The notes: generated by a model from the letters alone, not told the origin. Numbered from the stretch's first letter, positions 42,453 through 52,451 are shown. The stretch: DNA of 64,000 nucleotides from Bdellovibrionales bacterium GWA1_52_35 (GCA_001769805.1 MEPO01000025.1:1-64000); one strand, 5' to 3'. Numbers and translations: made by a program.

Positions 42453-45400
42453 ATGGGACCTTCCAAGAATTCAAAGCCGAATCGCCCCGTTCAACCGGTT
42501 CAAAACGATAAGTACCTGCAGGCATTCCGAAAACTCATGCCTCACCGAATCCGGGAGATCCTGCTCGTCGCCAGCCCCTACGATTCCTACCTGATCGAAG
42601 AAGATGGCCTGATCTATGAGCAGATCCGCCGCGAATACCATGGAATGAATCTCATTCAGACTCCTGAGGTCACCCATGTCGCGACTGCCACTGAAGCCCT
42701 GGAGCTGCTCAAAACCACCCGATTTGACCTGGTAATCACCACGCTTCATATCAAGGACCTGCACGCGGTGAAATTTGCCAAAGCCCTGCGCAGCTCCGGC
42801 TATAAGCTGCCGATTATCCTGCTGGCCTATGACAACAACGAACGCAAGAGTCTGGTTTCCCGGCATGATGCCTCGGTCTTTAACCGGGTCTTCATCTGGC
42901 AGGGAGACTACCGTCTGCTAGTGGCGATCATAAAGAGTGTGGAAGACGCGCTGAATGTTGAAAATGATTCGAAGGTCGCCGATGTCCAGTCGATCATCCT
43001 GATCGAAAACAATGTGCGTTTTTATTCGCTCTATTTACCGATCATTTACACGGAAATATTCAAGCAGTCGCAGCGCCTGATCGGTGAAGGCGTCAACCTC
43101 ACCCACCGCTCACTCAGGATGCGCACTCGTCCGAAGATTCTCCTATGCACGACCTATGATGAAGCCTGGGCTTATTTTGAAAAATATTCCCAAAACATTC
43201 TGGGGGTGATTTCGGATATCAATTTTCGACGCGCCGGCATTCGGGACCCGGAGGCGGGAATCAATTTTGTGCAGGCGGTGAAAAAACGTTTCCGCGACAT
43301 CCCCGCGCTCCTGCAATCCAGCAGCCCCGATCTGCGCGACCGGGCACATGCAATCAATGCGGATTTCGTCATGAAAGATTCGCCACGGCTGCTGCATGAA
43401 GTCCGGGAATTCATCGTTAAAAACTTTGGCTTTGGCGATTTCATCTTCCGCATGCCGGATGGCAAGGTCGTCGGGCGCGCTGACAATCTCAAGTCTCTTG
43501 AAGAAAAGATCCGTTCCGTACCGATCGAAAGCATCATGTACCATGCCGAACGGAATCACTTTTCAAACTGGCTGAAGGCCCGCACGGAATTCAGCCTGGC
43601 CCATGCCTTTCGCCCGAAGCAGATCAAAGACTTCGGTGGTCCGCAGGAACTCCGGCTTTTTCTGGCCGACTCGCTGGTGGACTATCTCAAAACCCGGACG
43701 CTCGGCACGATCGTGGACTTCCAGAAAGAATCTTTCGATCCCAACCATTCCTTTGGCCGAATCGGCGGAGGCTCCCTGGGAGGCAAAGCGCGCGGCCTCG
43801 GATTCGTAAACAACCTTCTGAGCAAATACCGTCTGGCCGAACAGTTCCCGGGGGTCAGAATTTCAGTTCCGACGACAGTGGTTCTGGGCACCGAAGTTTT
43901 CGATCAATTTCTGGCTCAAAATGAGCTTTTCGCCTACGCGCTTGCCTGTGAGGATGATGCCGAAATTCTTGAGCGCTTTTTAAATGCGCGGCTCTTCCCG
44001 GCCCAGGTCTCCCGCAGACTGGCTGAAGTTCTTGACATCATCCGGGAGCCACTGGCTGTCCGCTCTTCAAGTCTCCTGGAGGATTCCCAGTACCAGCCCT
44101 TCGCCGGTGTTTACGAAACGTACATGCTGCCGAACAATGACCCGGACCCGGAGGTTCGCCTGCAGGAGCTCTTGAGCGCCGTCCGCAAGGTCTACGCTTC
44201 GATGTTCTACCGCAAAGCGAAGGATTACATCCACGCCACGGACTACCGGCTGGAAGAAGAAAAAATGGCCGTGATCATCCAGAAGGTCGTGGGCTCCGAG
44301 CGCAACCAGAAGTTTTATCCGGATTTTTCGGGCGTCGCGAAATCGCATAATTTTTATCCGGTGGCTCCGCAGAAAGCTTCCGATGGAATCGCCCAGGTGG
44401 CACTGGGCTTAGGTAAAATGGTGGTGGACGGCGGCGCCTGCGTGCGCTTTTGCCAGAAGTACCCGCGCCACATCCTTCAATTTTTCTCTTCCACGGAGAC
44501 GCTGAAATCCGCACAGCAGGAATTTTTCGCTCTCAACATGCAGGCCGCCCCCGAGCCTGATCATAGCGATTCCCCTAGCCCGACCCATACTCCGGCAGAA
44601 GATCCGCTCATCGGCCTGTATTCCCTTGAGGTGGCTGAAAAAGACGGTTCATTGATCTATACGGGGTCGACCTTTTCCTATGACAATAACGCGGTTTATG
44701 ACGGAATTTCGCGCGAAGGCCTGCGGCTGGTGACTTTCGCCCCGGTTCTCAAACATGAAGTTTTTCCGCTCCCTGAAATTCTGGATTTCATTCTGGACCT
44801 CGGGTCCTGGAGCATGGGTGCGCCGGTGGAAATTGAATTCGCAGTAAACATGAATGTACCGGAGGGCTCCCCTCGCGAATTCGGCCTGCTCCAGATGCGC
44901 CCGCTCGTCTTGAATTACGAAATGGAAGAGCTCAATGTCGACCAATACCACCGCGACCATCTTCTCGTCCAAAGCACGCAGGTACTGGGGAACGGTATTC
45001 AACGTAATATTCATGATGCGATCGTCATTGATGTTTCCCTTTTTGAACGCGCAGAGAGCCGCAAAGTCGCCGAAGAAGTCGCAGCTTTCAACGCTTTGCT
45101 CCGCAAGCAGAAGAAGCCATATGTGCTGATCGGTGTCGGGCGCTGGGGAACACTGGACCCTTGGCTCGGGATTCCCGTCACCTGGGACCAGATCAGTGGA
45201 GCGGTGGCGATTGTGGAAGCAAGTTTCAAGGATTTCGAAGTGGCCCCGTCCCAGGGTTCGCATTTTTTTCAAAATCTGACCTCCTTCAATATCGGTTATT
45301 TCACGATAAATGCGCAAACAGACGGCTATATCAACTGGGAATGGCTCCGAACGCAGGAACCCCAGAGTCAGCGGCGCTTTACGCGGCATTATCGTTTCGA

Positions 45401-45479
45401 AAAGCCAATCAAAGTCCTGATCAACGGTCACAAGAACCGCGGTGTCATCACCCTACCTGGCATTGATGAGTCGGAGTAA
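42453..45479 (+). CDS. Tandem receiver-like / PPDK_N fusion protein, 1008 aa
   Basis: Two receiver-like domains precede an ATP-grasp PPDK_N domain. The first receiver (about 30-165) has threonine where the phospho-aspartate is expected (DLVITTLHIK), so it is a pseudo-receiver. The second (about 180-330) keeps SDINFRR and a VMKDS lysine. The PPDK_N part (about 425-850) has GGGSLGGKARGLGFVNNLLS and VRSSSLLEDSQYQPFAGVY. No phosphohistidine swivel domain or PEP-binding domain is present. A further C-terminal unit (about 880-1008) follows. It is thus a partial, regulated kinase-like protein, directly ahead of the degenerate fusion gene. Confidence 0.75.
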   Translation: MGPSKNSKPNRPVQPVQNDKYLQAFRKLMPHRIREILLVASPYDSYLIEEDGLIYEQIRREYHGMNLIQTPEVTHVATATEALELLKTTRFDLVITTLHIKDLHAVKFAKALRSSGYKLPIILLAYDNNERKSLVSRHDASVFNRVFIWQGDYRLLVAIIKSVEDALNVENDSKVADVQSIILIENNVRFYSLYLPIIYTEIFKQSQRLIGEGVNLTHRSLRMRTRPKILLCTTYDEAWAYFEKYSQNILGVISDINFRRAGIRDPEAGINFVQAVKKRFRDIPALLQSSSPDLRDRAHAINADFVMKDSPRLLHEVREFIVKNFGFGDFIFRMPDGKVVGRADNLKSLEEKIRSVPIESIMYHAERNHFSNWLKARTEFSLAHAFRPKQIKDFGGPQELRLFLADSLVDYLKTRTLGTIVDFQKESFDPNHSFGRIGGGSLGGKARGLGFVNNLLSKYRLAEQFPGVRISVPTTVVLGTEVFDQFLAQNELFAYALACEDDAEILERFLNARLFPAQVSRRLAEVLDIIREPLAVRSSSLLEDSQYQPFAGVYETYMLPNNDPDPEVRLQELLSAVRKVYASMFYRKAKDYIHATDYRLEEEKMAVIIQKVVGSERNQKFYPDFSGVAKSHNFYPVAPQKASDGIAQVALGLGKMVVDGGACVRFCQKYPRHILQFFSSTETLKSAQQEFFALNMQAAPEPDHSDSPSPTHTPAEDPLIGLYSLEVAEKDGSLIYTGSTFSYDNNAVYDGISREGLRLVTFAPVLKHEVFPLPEILDFILDLGSWSMGAPVEIEFAVNMNVPEGSPREFGLLQMRPLVLNYEMEELNVDQYHRDHLLVQSTQVLGNGIQRNIHDAIVIDVSLFERAESRKVAEEVAAFNALLRKQKKPYVLIGVGRWGTLDPWLGIPVTWDQISGAVAIVEASFKDFEVAPSQGSHFFQNLTSFNIGYFTINAQTDGYINWEWLRTQEPQSQRRFTRHYRFEKPIKVLINGHKNRGVITLPGIDESE

Positions 45480-45520
45480 AACCGGCACCTGACTTGCTTT
45501 GCTTCCAGCCAGGGGGCCTT

Positions 45521-46816
45521 ATGCCCGAAAACCAGGCAATTACAGACGTCCAGAAACAGCATGAGAAAATCACAAAGCAAAACGCCAGGCAGATTGCGCG
45601 GGCACTGGCACGCTACCCTCTGGTCAAACCCGTGGTCCTGCTGCTCCACCCCGAATCAGCTGCCCTTGGTTCAGCGCTGGCTCAAACGCTGCGGTCACCC
45701 TTGGATTTCATAGGGACCTGGGACATCCAGCTTGCGCAGCAGTCCCAATTCATTCTGGCCTCGGTTACAGAAGATGGGACAACGCATTTTGCTCAACAGA
45801 CCCTGGCACTACTGGGCATTCACATGGATGAAATGCAGGGCAAAGTCACTCATGCGAGCCGACGCGCAGCCGAGCTGGTCCAGCGCATTCGCCAAGGGCG
45901 TCCGCTTGCAGACGTGAAAGGAAGGACCGGATTGCTTGTGGCTGGCGCGAACCTCTCTGCAGAATCCGTGGCAGCAGCCGCTCGGTTGCTCCGAAATCGC
46001 GGAGTGCATTCGATCATCCTGCTGGCCCCGCAGCTTTCGATCAGTACTACCGAAGAGATGAGAAAATCAGTGGATCACCTCTTCTGTCTGCGAATAATTC
46101 CGAAAATTCCAAAAATTCCCAGCGCACCTCCGGGAATTTTGAAGCACCAGGAAGAGACGCTCATGTCACTACTCGAGCAGAGTCATGGCGACTCCAGGGA
46201 GGTGGATATCTCCGATGGGGTCAGTCACCTGCCGGGAGTGCTGCGGGTCCCGGACGGAGCCCGCGGTCTCATCGTATTTGCGCAGACCGAAAGTTCGGAA
46301 CACTCTCAAGCTGCCGATCAGTACTGCGCGAAAGTTTTCAATGATCATGGCTGGGCAACTCTCCGGTTCAAGCTCCTCACGCCTACAGAAGAGCAGAAGA
46401 TTTCCAACCTGCACGATATTCCATTCCTGGCGGCGCGGATCATTCTTGCGACCCGCCTGATGAGCAGTTGGATTTCCCCGCTGCCGATTGGCTATTTTGG
46501 GAACGAAACCGGAGCGGCGGCCGCGCTCTGGGCGGGCGCTCAGCTCGGAGACGAGATCAGGGCAATTGCAGTGCGAAGCTGCCCACTGGATCTTTCACCC
46601 CATGCGCTTTCGCTTGTGACCGCTGAGACACTTCTACTGAGTCCAGCAAACGATGCCCGCGTCATCGAAGGGTACAGAGACTACCTGAAATCACTCCGAC
46701 ACGGAGAACTCGTGCTGATCCGGGGGGGAGCAACAGAACAGATCGCGACGCAGGCACAGCTCTTTTTTGAGCAGACGCTCGGCTCTGCAAAAATATCAGA
46801 GCGTAAGGCCGCTTGA
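45521..46816 (+). CDS. Degenerate phosphoribosyltransferase-hydrolase fusion
   Basis: A 431-aa protein laid out like the PRTase plus dienelactone-hydrolase-like fusions. N-terminal part (about 20-190) has a PRTase-like Rossmann fold, but the PRPP loop reads LLVAGANLSAES where family members have VDDGxATG. C-terminal part (about 225-425) is hydrolase-like, but the nucleophile elbow reads GNETG, with no serine at the expected GxSxG site. Both active sites may therefore be lost. The ATG at 45521 has an AGGGGG site. It is 41 bases downstream of the PPDK_N fusion, probably in the same operon. Confidence 0.6.
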   Translation: MPENQAITDVQKQHEKITKQNARQIARALARYPLVKPVVLLLHPESAALGSALAQTLRSPLDFIGTWDIQLAQQSQFILASVTEDGTTHFAQQTLALLGIHMDEMQGKVTHASRRAAELVQRIRQGRPLADVKGRTGLLVAGANLSAESVAAAARLLRNRGVHSIILLAPQLSISTTEEMRKSVDHLFCLRIIPKIPKIPSAPPGILKHQEETLMSLLEQSHGDSREVDISDGVSHLPGVLRVPDGARGLIVFAQTESSEHSQAADQYCAKVFNDHGWATLRFKLLTPTEEQKISNLHDIPFLAARIILATRLMSSWISPLPIGYFGNETGAAAALWAGAQLGDEIRAIAVRSCPLDLSPHALSLVTAETLLLSPANDARVIEGYRDYLKSLRHGELVLIRGGATEQIATQAQLFFEQTLGSAKISERKAA

Positions 46817-46854
46817 CTGACGAACTACCAAACCCGTAGATGCCGTGATCTGAT

Positions 46855-47616
46855 TTACTTGCTCTTCAAACTTTGTTCAAGACGCTGACCGGCAACTTTC
46901 CAGTCAATGGCTGCAAGCAAGGTGTTGGAATAATCAGGCTTGGCAGTGCCGTAATCGATCATGTACGCGTGCTCCCAGCCATCCATCGCTAGAATAATAT
47001 CCTGGTCAACCAGAAGACCACGATGATGTTCTTCGATCAAAATATTGCGAAGCGCGCCATCCCTGCGTGAACGCACGAGCAGGACCCAGCCCGGTGCCGA
47101 GGTCAGCCCCGCTTTCACATCGGCGGTCCACTTTTCCATCGAACCGAAATTCTTTTCGATCATCTGTTTCAAATCTCCCGAAGGCTGAGAGGCTTCACCC
47201 GTGAGATTCTCGAAATAGTACTGATGCAGATAGGCACCATTGAAGGCCACCGCGAGACGGCGCATCAGTTCAGAAACTTCGCCGAAGCTGTAGTTGGCTG
47301 TCGCGCGATCGGCCGTGGCGAGCTTCTGTTCGATCTCGTTCGCCTTCTTTACATACCCTTGATAGAGGCCGAAATGCGCTTTGAGCTGCTTTTCAGACAG
47401 GCCCTTCACTTTTCCGATCAGATGGTCAAAATTTTTCGCTTCATGATTCATACGTTCGCTCCTTAAATTTTTGCCGCTTGCTGTTGCCATTAATGCACTG
47501 TTTTGATGAATCTGCAACAGATTTAATCCACCCCTCAGGTCGAGGGTTCCGAAACAAAACACGAAAATTGATCCAGAGAAAAAGGCCCAGACAGCGAGTT
47601 TTTTTAAAATGCGCAT
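46855..47616 (-). CDS. sodB: Iron/manganese superoxide dismutase with possible signal-anchored form
   Basis: Dismutates superoxide. Ligand positions fit the family: KAHFGLYQGYV and AYLHQYYFENL supply two histidines, MDGWEHAYMIDYG supplies Asp and His. Two good starts exist in frame. ATG at 47616 (site AGAGGGAACC) gives a 253-aa form with an N-terminal hydrophobic segment (about 5-24). ATG at 47451 (site AAGGAGCGAACGT) gives a 198-aa form of normal cytosolic length. Both could be made, targeting the enzyme to two compartments. Fe or Mn preference is not decided by eye. Confidence 0.85.
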   Translation of the reverse strand: MRILKKLAVWAFFSGSIFVFCFGTLDLRGGLNLLQIHQNSALMATASGKNLRSERMNHEAKNFDHLIGKVKGLSEKQLKAHFGLYQGYVKKANEIEQKLATADRATANYSFGEVSELMRRLAVAFNGAYLHQYYFENLTGEASQPSGDLKQMIEKNFGSMEKWTADVKAGLTSAPGWVLLVRSRRDGALRNILIEEHHRGLLVDQDIILAMDGWEHAYMIDYGTAKPDYSNTLLAAIDWKVAGQRLEQSLKSK

Positions 47617-47729
47617 GGTTCCCTCTAAAACGCTTTCGGATTTGCAAATTTGTCACCAAAGCTGCAGAAATGCTAAGAACGCCCTACCTATGTCATTGAT
47701 TTTCAAGGCTTCCCGAATTAAAGCTAAAG

Positions 47730-47758
47730 TTGACCCAATTAGTCAATAACTCTAGACT
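47730..47758 (+). promoter_or_regulatory. Sigma-70-type promoter for the Cys-rich lipoprotein
   Basis: TTGACC (47730-47735) and TAGACT (47753-47758) with a 17-base spacer. Transcription would begin about ten bases before the GTG start, leaving a very short leader that contains only the GGGGG site. Confidence 0.45.
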
Positions 47759-47775
47759 TATAGTTGGGGGTTGAT

Positions 47776-49425
47776 GTGACTTTCAGATTCTCTCAAAATC
47801 CGATCGCTCTGGCTCTTTTGGCCCTTTGCGTAACCAGTGCATCGGCATGCCTTCCCTCCACGAATCGAACTTCTGGCGTTTCGAGAACTGGCTCGAACAT
47901 AGGAACCGTCTCGTCTATCAGCAGCACTGCGAGTACCGACGGAGCCTTAGGTCAATGCGCCAACATCGATTCAAGCCGTCCAGAGCGTGCTTACTGCATC
48001 GAGTGTTATTCCGAAATTCTCTCAACCCGGTGCCCGGGAGTCAGCACGCCAACATCGTGTCTCGACCACACAGTCGCCAACACTTTCACTCAGCTGGTGA
48101 ACCAATGTATTTCTCAATCCATTCTAGCAGGCTTTGTCTGTTCTAAAACCTGCGCAACGGGTACCACCTTGAACACAAGCACCTGCCAATGCCTCGCCAG
48201 CAGCGCGGGAGGGAGCGGAACTGGATCAGGAACAGGAGTGGGCACCACCCCGACTGATTCCGGCCAGACTGATTATGGCCCCCCCCTTGTAACGCTCAGG
48301 TGGCCGGGACTCTATGATTCCAGCGACTATCCGGCTTCCTCGCCAAACGTGTCCTGCAAAGCCGATGTGCCCGTACTCTTTGAAATCCAGAATCGCGGAA
48401 ATTCAATTCCAAAGATGAACGTCAATCGCTGGGCAGAGCGCTATCCCAAAACCGGAACCAGCAATGATGCCAGCAAATGGCTCACTACTCTCACGAACCC
48501 CACGTTTGATGCCCTGACCAACTCTGTACGAAGCACCCTCACCATTCAGTCGGGTCCAACAGGTAATTTGGGAGCCTATAAAGACAATATTTTCTTCGAT
48601 GATTTCCAGGTTGCAGCCGATCGTTCTGGTGATTTTTCAAGTTCAACCGGAGTCATCAGCACCTCAAACACCACCCGCTTGACGAGTTTCATAGGCCCCT
48701 ACAAACAGGACGAAACCCTGACTCTTATGGTGGCAAATGTTCCAGGCGGCCCTTATCTCTTATTTTACGACCTCTATCTGCTCGAAGACTGGCAGGGCGC
48801 AAATCCCGTCACTCCAGCGGGGACGACAGTCAACCCTCATAGCTTCACGGTCAGGATAACCGCACCCACGACTCAGACCTTGTTTGATAAATCACTTTCG
48901 AGTTCCTCCTCCTATGGCCAAAGCTACACCGGGCCGGCCACCTTCAAAGACGTACTCGCGTATCCCGCGATAGGCGATGCTCTCAAGGATGCCGCCTTCC
49001 CGATAGCCACCCGCCTGAATCTTGTCTGTCCGACGTTTTCCGGCAATGGTCCCTGCTCCTTGCAAGTCACCTTTGCGGGAAAAAACCTGACCTCCGCCAC
49101 CACCCAGTTTTGGGGAATTGACAATGTGGGAATACTTCCGCTCCGGGAAATGGCTGTGAAATATACTTTCACCGATACAAATCAGCTCACCTCGGCCTAC
49201 TGCATGTGGTTCGAAGTCTACAATACCTGCAAAAATCCTGGCACTGCGAACCCGGCAGGCGGAAATACCTGCTCCTGCTGGGCAGGCGCCAAAAAGAGTC
49301 TGGCTTCAGGGGAAACCTTCACCGCTACCCGCAGCGATGCTGCGGTCGAATGTCCTGTTTCGGCGTTTCCCGACTCGGACAACTATCCATTGCCGGCTCC
49401 CATTATCCGCGTGCTCACGCCGTAA
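47776..49425 (+). CDS. Large Cys-rich exported lipoprotein, 549 aa
   Basis: Starts at GTG (fM-TFRFSQNPIALALLALC), with a lipobox SASAC near residue 24. A Ser/Thr-rich spacer runs to about 60, then a Cys-rich module with ten or more cysteines (CANIDSSRPERAYCIECYSE, then CPGVSTPTSCLD). A Gly/Thr linker (SGTGSGTGVG) precedes a long beta-rich part (about 165-549) with further cysteines near the end (CKNPGTANPAGGNTCSCW). It is probably a surface protein. No family is recognised. Confidence 0.6.
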   Translation: MTFRFSQNPIALALLALCVTSASACLPSTNRTSGVSRTGSNIGTVSSISSTASTDGALGQCANIDSSRPERAYCIECYSEILSTRCPGVSTPTSCLDHTVANTFTQLVNQCISQSILAGFVCSKTCATGTTLNTSTCQCLASSAGGSGTGSGTGVGTTPTDSGQTDYGPPLVTLRWPGLYDSSDYPASSPNVSCKADVPVLFEIQNRGNSIPKMNVNRWAERYPKTGTSNDASKWLTTLTNPTFDALTNSVRSTLTIQSGPTGNLGAYKDNIFFDDFQVAADRSGDFSSSTGVISTSNTTRLTSFIGPYKQDETLTLMVANVPGGPYLLFYDLYLLEDWQGANPVTPAGTTVNPHSFTVRITAPTTQTLFDKSLSSSSSYGQSYTGPATFKDVLAYPAIGDALKDAAFPIATRLNLVCPTFSGNGPCSLQVTFAGKNLTSATTQFWGIDNVGILPLREMAVKYTFTDTNQLTSAYCMWFEVYNTCKNPGTANPAGGNTCSCWAGAKKSLASGETFTATRSDAAVECPVSAFPDSDNYPLPAPIIRVLTP

Positions 49426-49445
49426 TAGCTCCCGACTCGTAAATC

Positions 49446-52400
49446 CTATTTGGACGATAGGCGCGCGATCACCTCACGCACCAGACTGTGAGAACCGATG
49501 GAGCGCAAGGCTTGCGCGACATCCTCCAGCAGATCCTTGGAACCTGCATTCGTCGGATCAATCATTTCGATGATTGGCAGGACTGCCGATTTGTCCTTGA
49601 TCTTCCCCAACGCAATCACCGCCTGCCGACGAACCATGCCATCTTTATCCTTGAGCAGGGAGACCAGCATCGGGACGCATTCCTGAACTTCAGCCAGAAA
49701 CATCTTCACACCGGAGGGATCCTGCTGCCATTTTTCGGCAAACTGCTGGCGCGCGGCGATCTGGGTCAACTCACCGATCGCGAAACAGGCGCTGCTTCTC
49801 ATCAGAACATCCGAATGCATGAGCATCGGCTTCAAAGTATCGATCACCTCAAGACGCCCGGAGGCAAAAATCGCCATGGCGGCATTCGCTTTGACCCGGT
49901 TATTGCGGCTGTTCAGCAGAGGCAGAATGAGGTCGGTGGCGCGCGGATTGCGGACCTGCCCGATCGCCTCGACCGCGTTGGCAACCACCCTGTCCAATTT
50001 GGATTCCAGAAACGGCACCAGGCCGAAGATCCGGTCATTCGCGCAGATTTTTCCGATGGTCGCGATCCCGGCTGAAATGACTTTCTCGCTGTCGCTGTTC
50101 TCAATCATGTAAAAGAGCGCGCTGACGGCCTGCTCATCATCGCGCTTGGCAAGCTTGCTGACTGCCACTGTCCCGGCAATCTGAATCGCCTCATCCGGAT
50201 CTTTGAGAGTCCTGAGGACCGGGGCGAGGGCGTGCTCATTACGGGATTGTCCGAGCAGATCAAGGCTGCGCTTGCGCAATTCCCGGTCTGAACTCTTAAG
50301 ATTGGCAACCAGGACTTCAATGTCGCGGATACCGATGAGTTCAAAAACATGAACGTCTTCTTCCTTGCCCCGGATCTTCTCCGTAGCCAGCTCATGGTAC
50401 TCCAGCAGTCCCCGGACTTTTTCTTCAATGTGATTGGAAAAAACAATCTTGGTGTATTTACCGAGTTTCGAAAGCTTTTCAATCCGGCTGGCGAGATTCA
50501 CAACGTCGCCAATGACCGTGAAGTCCATGCGATCCTTGGAGCCGATTGGCCCGGAAATAATTTCGCCATAACTGATCCCGACTCCGATTTCGATCAGGGC
50601 TTTATTCATTGACTTACGCTTTTGATTAAAAATAGCCAGACGTTCCCGCATTTCCATGCCACAGTAGATGGCCGCCAGGGCCGTGGAAGCAGCGGAGGTC
50701 TGAACGCGGTAACGCTCCATCCCCGACTCAGCCGGGCGAAAAGTCTTCACTTCGTCTGAAGCATAAAAGACCGCAAGAAAGGCATCCCCGATGAATTTGT
50801 CGACTTCTCCCCCGTACTTGTAAACCACTTCAACCATCTCCGAGAAATACTCATTGAGCATCGTCGTGATTTCCTCAGCGCCGAGGTTTTCACAATGGCG
50901 AACGAAGTTGCGGATGTCACAGAACAGCACCGTCGCCGAAACGCGTGAGCCCCCGATCTTGATTCCCCCGGGACTATCGGGAGCTTCCATAATTTGCCGA
51001 TAAGTGGAGTCCGAAAGATATTTGCGGAGTTCTTTCTTCTTCTTCAACTCCGTAGTCATGGTGTTGAAAGCATGCACCAGCTCACCGATTTCGTCGGTCC
51101 GCCGGTCCTCCACCGAAATGTCATAGTCTCCGGCCGCGACCCTTTGGAGCGCCTGCACGAGTCTGCGAATCGGGTGAATCAGGACGCGGGCAAAAAGAAA
51201 GGCAAGCAGCAGGCCGATGGCGAGCGATGGAATAAAATCCAGCAGGATCTGGCGCCGGATTGTCGCAATCGCCTTATGCAAAGTCGAGTAGGTGAACTGG
51301 CACTCCACCCAGAAGAGCGGCTCCTGGTTTTCATTTTTGTACGTGTTGATTACCACCAGGATCTTCTCTCCGTCCCGGTTCAGGTGCGCGGTCACGAGAT
51401 CACGTGACGCGAGCTGCTCCACAATATCGGCTGAGAAATCGGCTTGGGGTGCTTCCTTGCCGGAGGGTGGCTTGGCACCTTCGGAAATCAAAGCCTGCTC
51501 GCTGTCAAAGAGCACCCGGCTGTTGCGATGAGAGATGATCCGGATGCGCAAAAGGTTTTCGTTCGTTGCGGTGATGAGCCGCATTTCGGGCAGGAACCGT
51601 TCCTTATAATAAAAATGAAAGAAATGAGTGAAATCGGCAATCACTTCAGCGGTCGAAAACTGTGTAAAAAGCACAGATTCTTTTTGAATCCGTTCCGTCT
51701 GCTGCTCCGTCTCGAGCGCCACGAGAGAAAAGAACACCACGGAGGCGGCCACCGCATTAATGACGAAGATCCCGGCAAAAACCTTGAGCTGCAGGCGCCA
51801 GTAGCGCGCAATCCACTGCAGAAGCCGTTCGCGAACCTTCCCGATCCAAGCCGGTTGGCGCTGAAAAAGCACCCTGCGGGCCAATGCAATGAGCAGAACT
51901 CCCAAGAGCAAAGCACCCCAAACAGTCCACTGCAAAGCGCGCGTATCGAGCGAATAAAGAACGCCCCCTGCCGCGCCCGGCATAAAGATGTGCAAGGAAA
52001 AGCCGCTGGTCAGGAGAACCGGATCCTGAACCTTCACGGATTCGGGAGCAGTCCCAAGCAAACCCTGAACCTGCTTCTGCAAACCCGGATCAATTATTTC
52101 GGGCTTTTGGGAGTCAAAAAGAACGGTCCCGTCCTGCCCTGAATAAATAGTGAGACGCTCGATCTTACTGCCTGGCCTTTTGTTCTGAACCGAACGCAAA
52201 ATTTCCTGAATGCCCGGGGCGAACTGATCATCATAGAAGAAATAGAAGCTGCCCTGAAAGAGGTTCTCCACCTTGGGATGATAGATTCTGACGGTTTCCA
52301 GCCCCTCATGTGCGAGGCGTGCGAAGCGCGCTTTTTTGTACAAAGAGACGCCACCGACGTAGCTGAGGATGACCAAACTCCAAATTATGGCCGATTTGAG

Positions 52401-52451
52401 CGCGTACCGATTTTTTTCGCCCTCAACACGACCTTCCGTTGCCGCATTCAT
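49446..52451 (-). CDS. Membrane class III adenylate cyclase with C-terminal HEAT repeats
   Basis: A 1001-aa sensor. It has hydrophobic membrane segments near 20-38, 175-195, 225-250 and 405-425 with extracytoplasmic regions between them, a HAMP domain (about 425-480), and a class III cyclase domain (about 495-690). The cyclase keeps LFCDIRNFV and EVDKFIGDAFLAVF (metal aspartates and substrate lysine) and FTVIGDVVNLASRIE (Asn and Arg of the transition state). The last 300 residues are HEAT/Armadillo repeats (ATDLILPLLNSRNNRVKANA). HEAT repeats on a cyclase C-terminus are uncommon and suggest a protein-binding output. Confidence 0.82.
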   Translation of the reverse strand: MNAATEGRVEGEKNRYALKSAIIWSLVILSYVGGVSLYKKARFARLAHEGLETVRIYHPKVENLFQGSFYFFYDDQFAPGIQEILRSVQNKRPGSKIERLTIYSGQDGTVLFDSQKPEIIDPGLQKQVQGLLGTAPESVKVQDPVLLTSGFSLHIFMPGAAGGVLYSLDTRALQWTVWGALLLGVLLIALARRVLFQRQPAWIGKVRERLLQWIARYWRLQLKVFAGIFVINAVAASVVFFSLVALETEQQTERIQKESVLFTQFSTAEVIADFTHFFHFYYKERFLPEMRLITATNENLLRIRIISHRNSRVLFDSEQALISEGAKPPSGKEAPQADFSADIVEQLASRDLVTAHLNRDGEKILVVINTYKNENQEPLFWVECQFTYSTLHKAIATIRRQILLDFIPSLAIGLLLAFLFARVLIHPIRRLVQALQRVAAGDYDISVEDRRTDEIGELVHAFNTMTTELKKKKELRKYLSDSTYRQIMEAPDSPGGIKIGGSRVSATVLFCDIRNFVRHCENLGAEEITTMLNEYFSEMVEVVYKYGGEVDKFIGDAFLAVFYASDEVKTFRPAESGMERYRVQTSAASTALAAIYCGMEMRERLAIFNQKRKSMNKALIEIGVGISYGEIISGPIGSKDRMDFTVIGDVVNLASRIEKLSKLGKYTKIVFSNHIEEKVRGLLEYHELATEKIRGKEEDVHVFELIGIRDIEVLVANLKSSDRELRKRSLDLLGQSRNEHALAPVLRTLKDPDEAIQIAGTVAVSKLAKRDDEQAVSALFYMIENSDSEKVISAGIATIGKICANDRIFGLVPFLESKLDRVVANAVEAIGQVRNPRATDLILPLLNSRNNRVKANAAMAIFASGRLEVIDTLKPMLMHSDVLMRSSACFAIGELTQIAARQQFAEKWQQDPSGVKMFLAEVQECVPMLVSLLKDKDGMVRRQAVIALGKIKDKSAVLPIIEMIDPTNAGSKDLLEDVAQALRSIGSHSLVREVIARLSSK

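Noticed and set aside
44649..45431. 260-codon minus-strand frame opposite the PPDK_N fusion
   Set aside because: Antisense shadow of a strongly coding frame; no motif.
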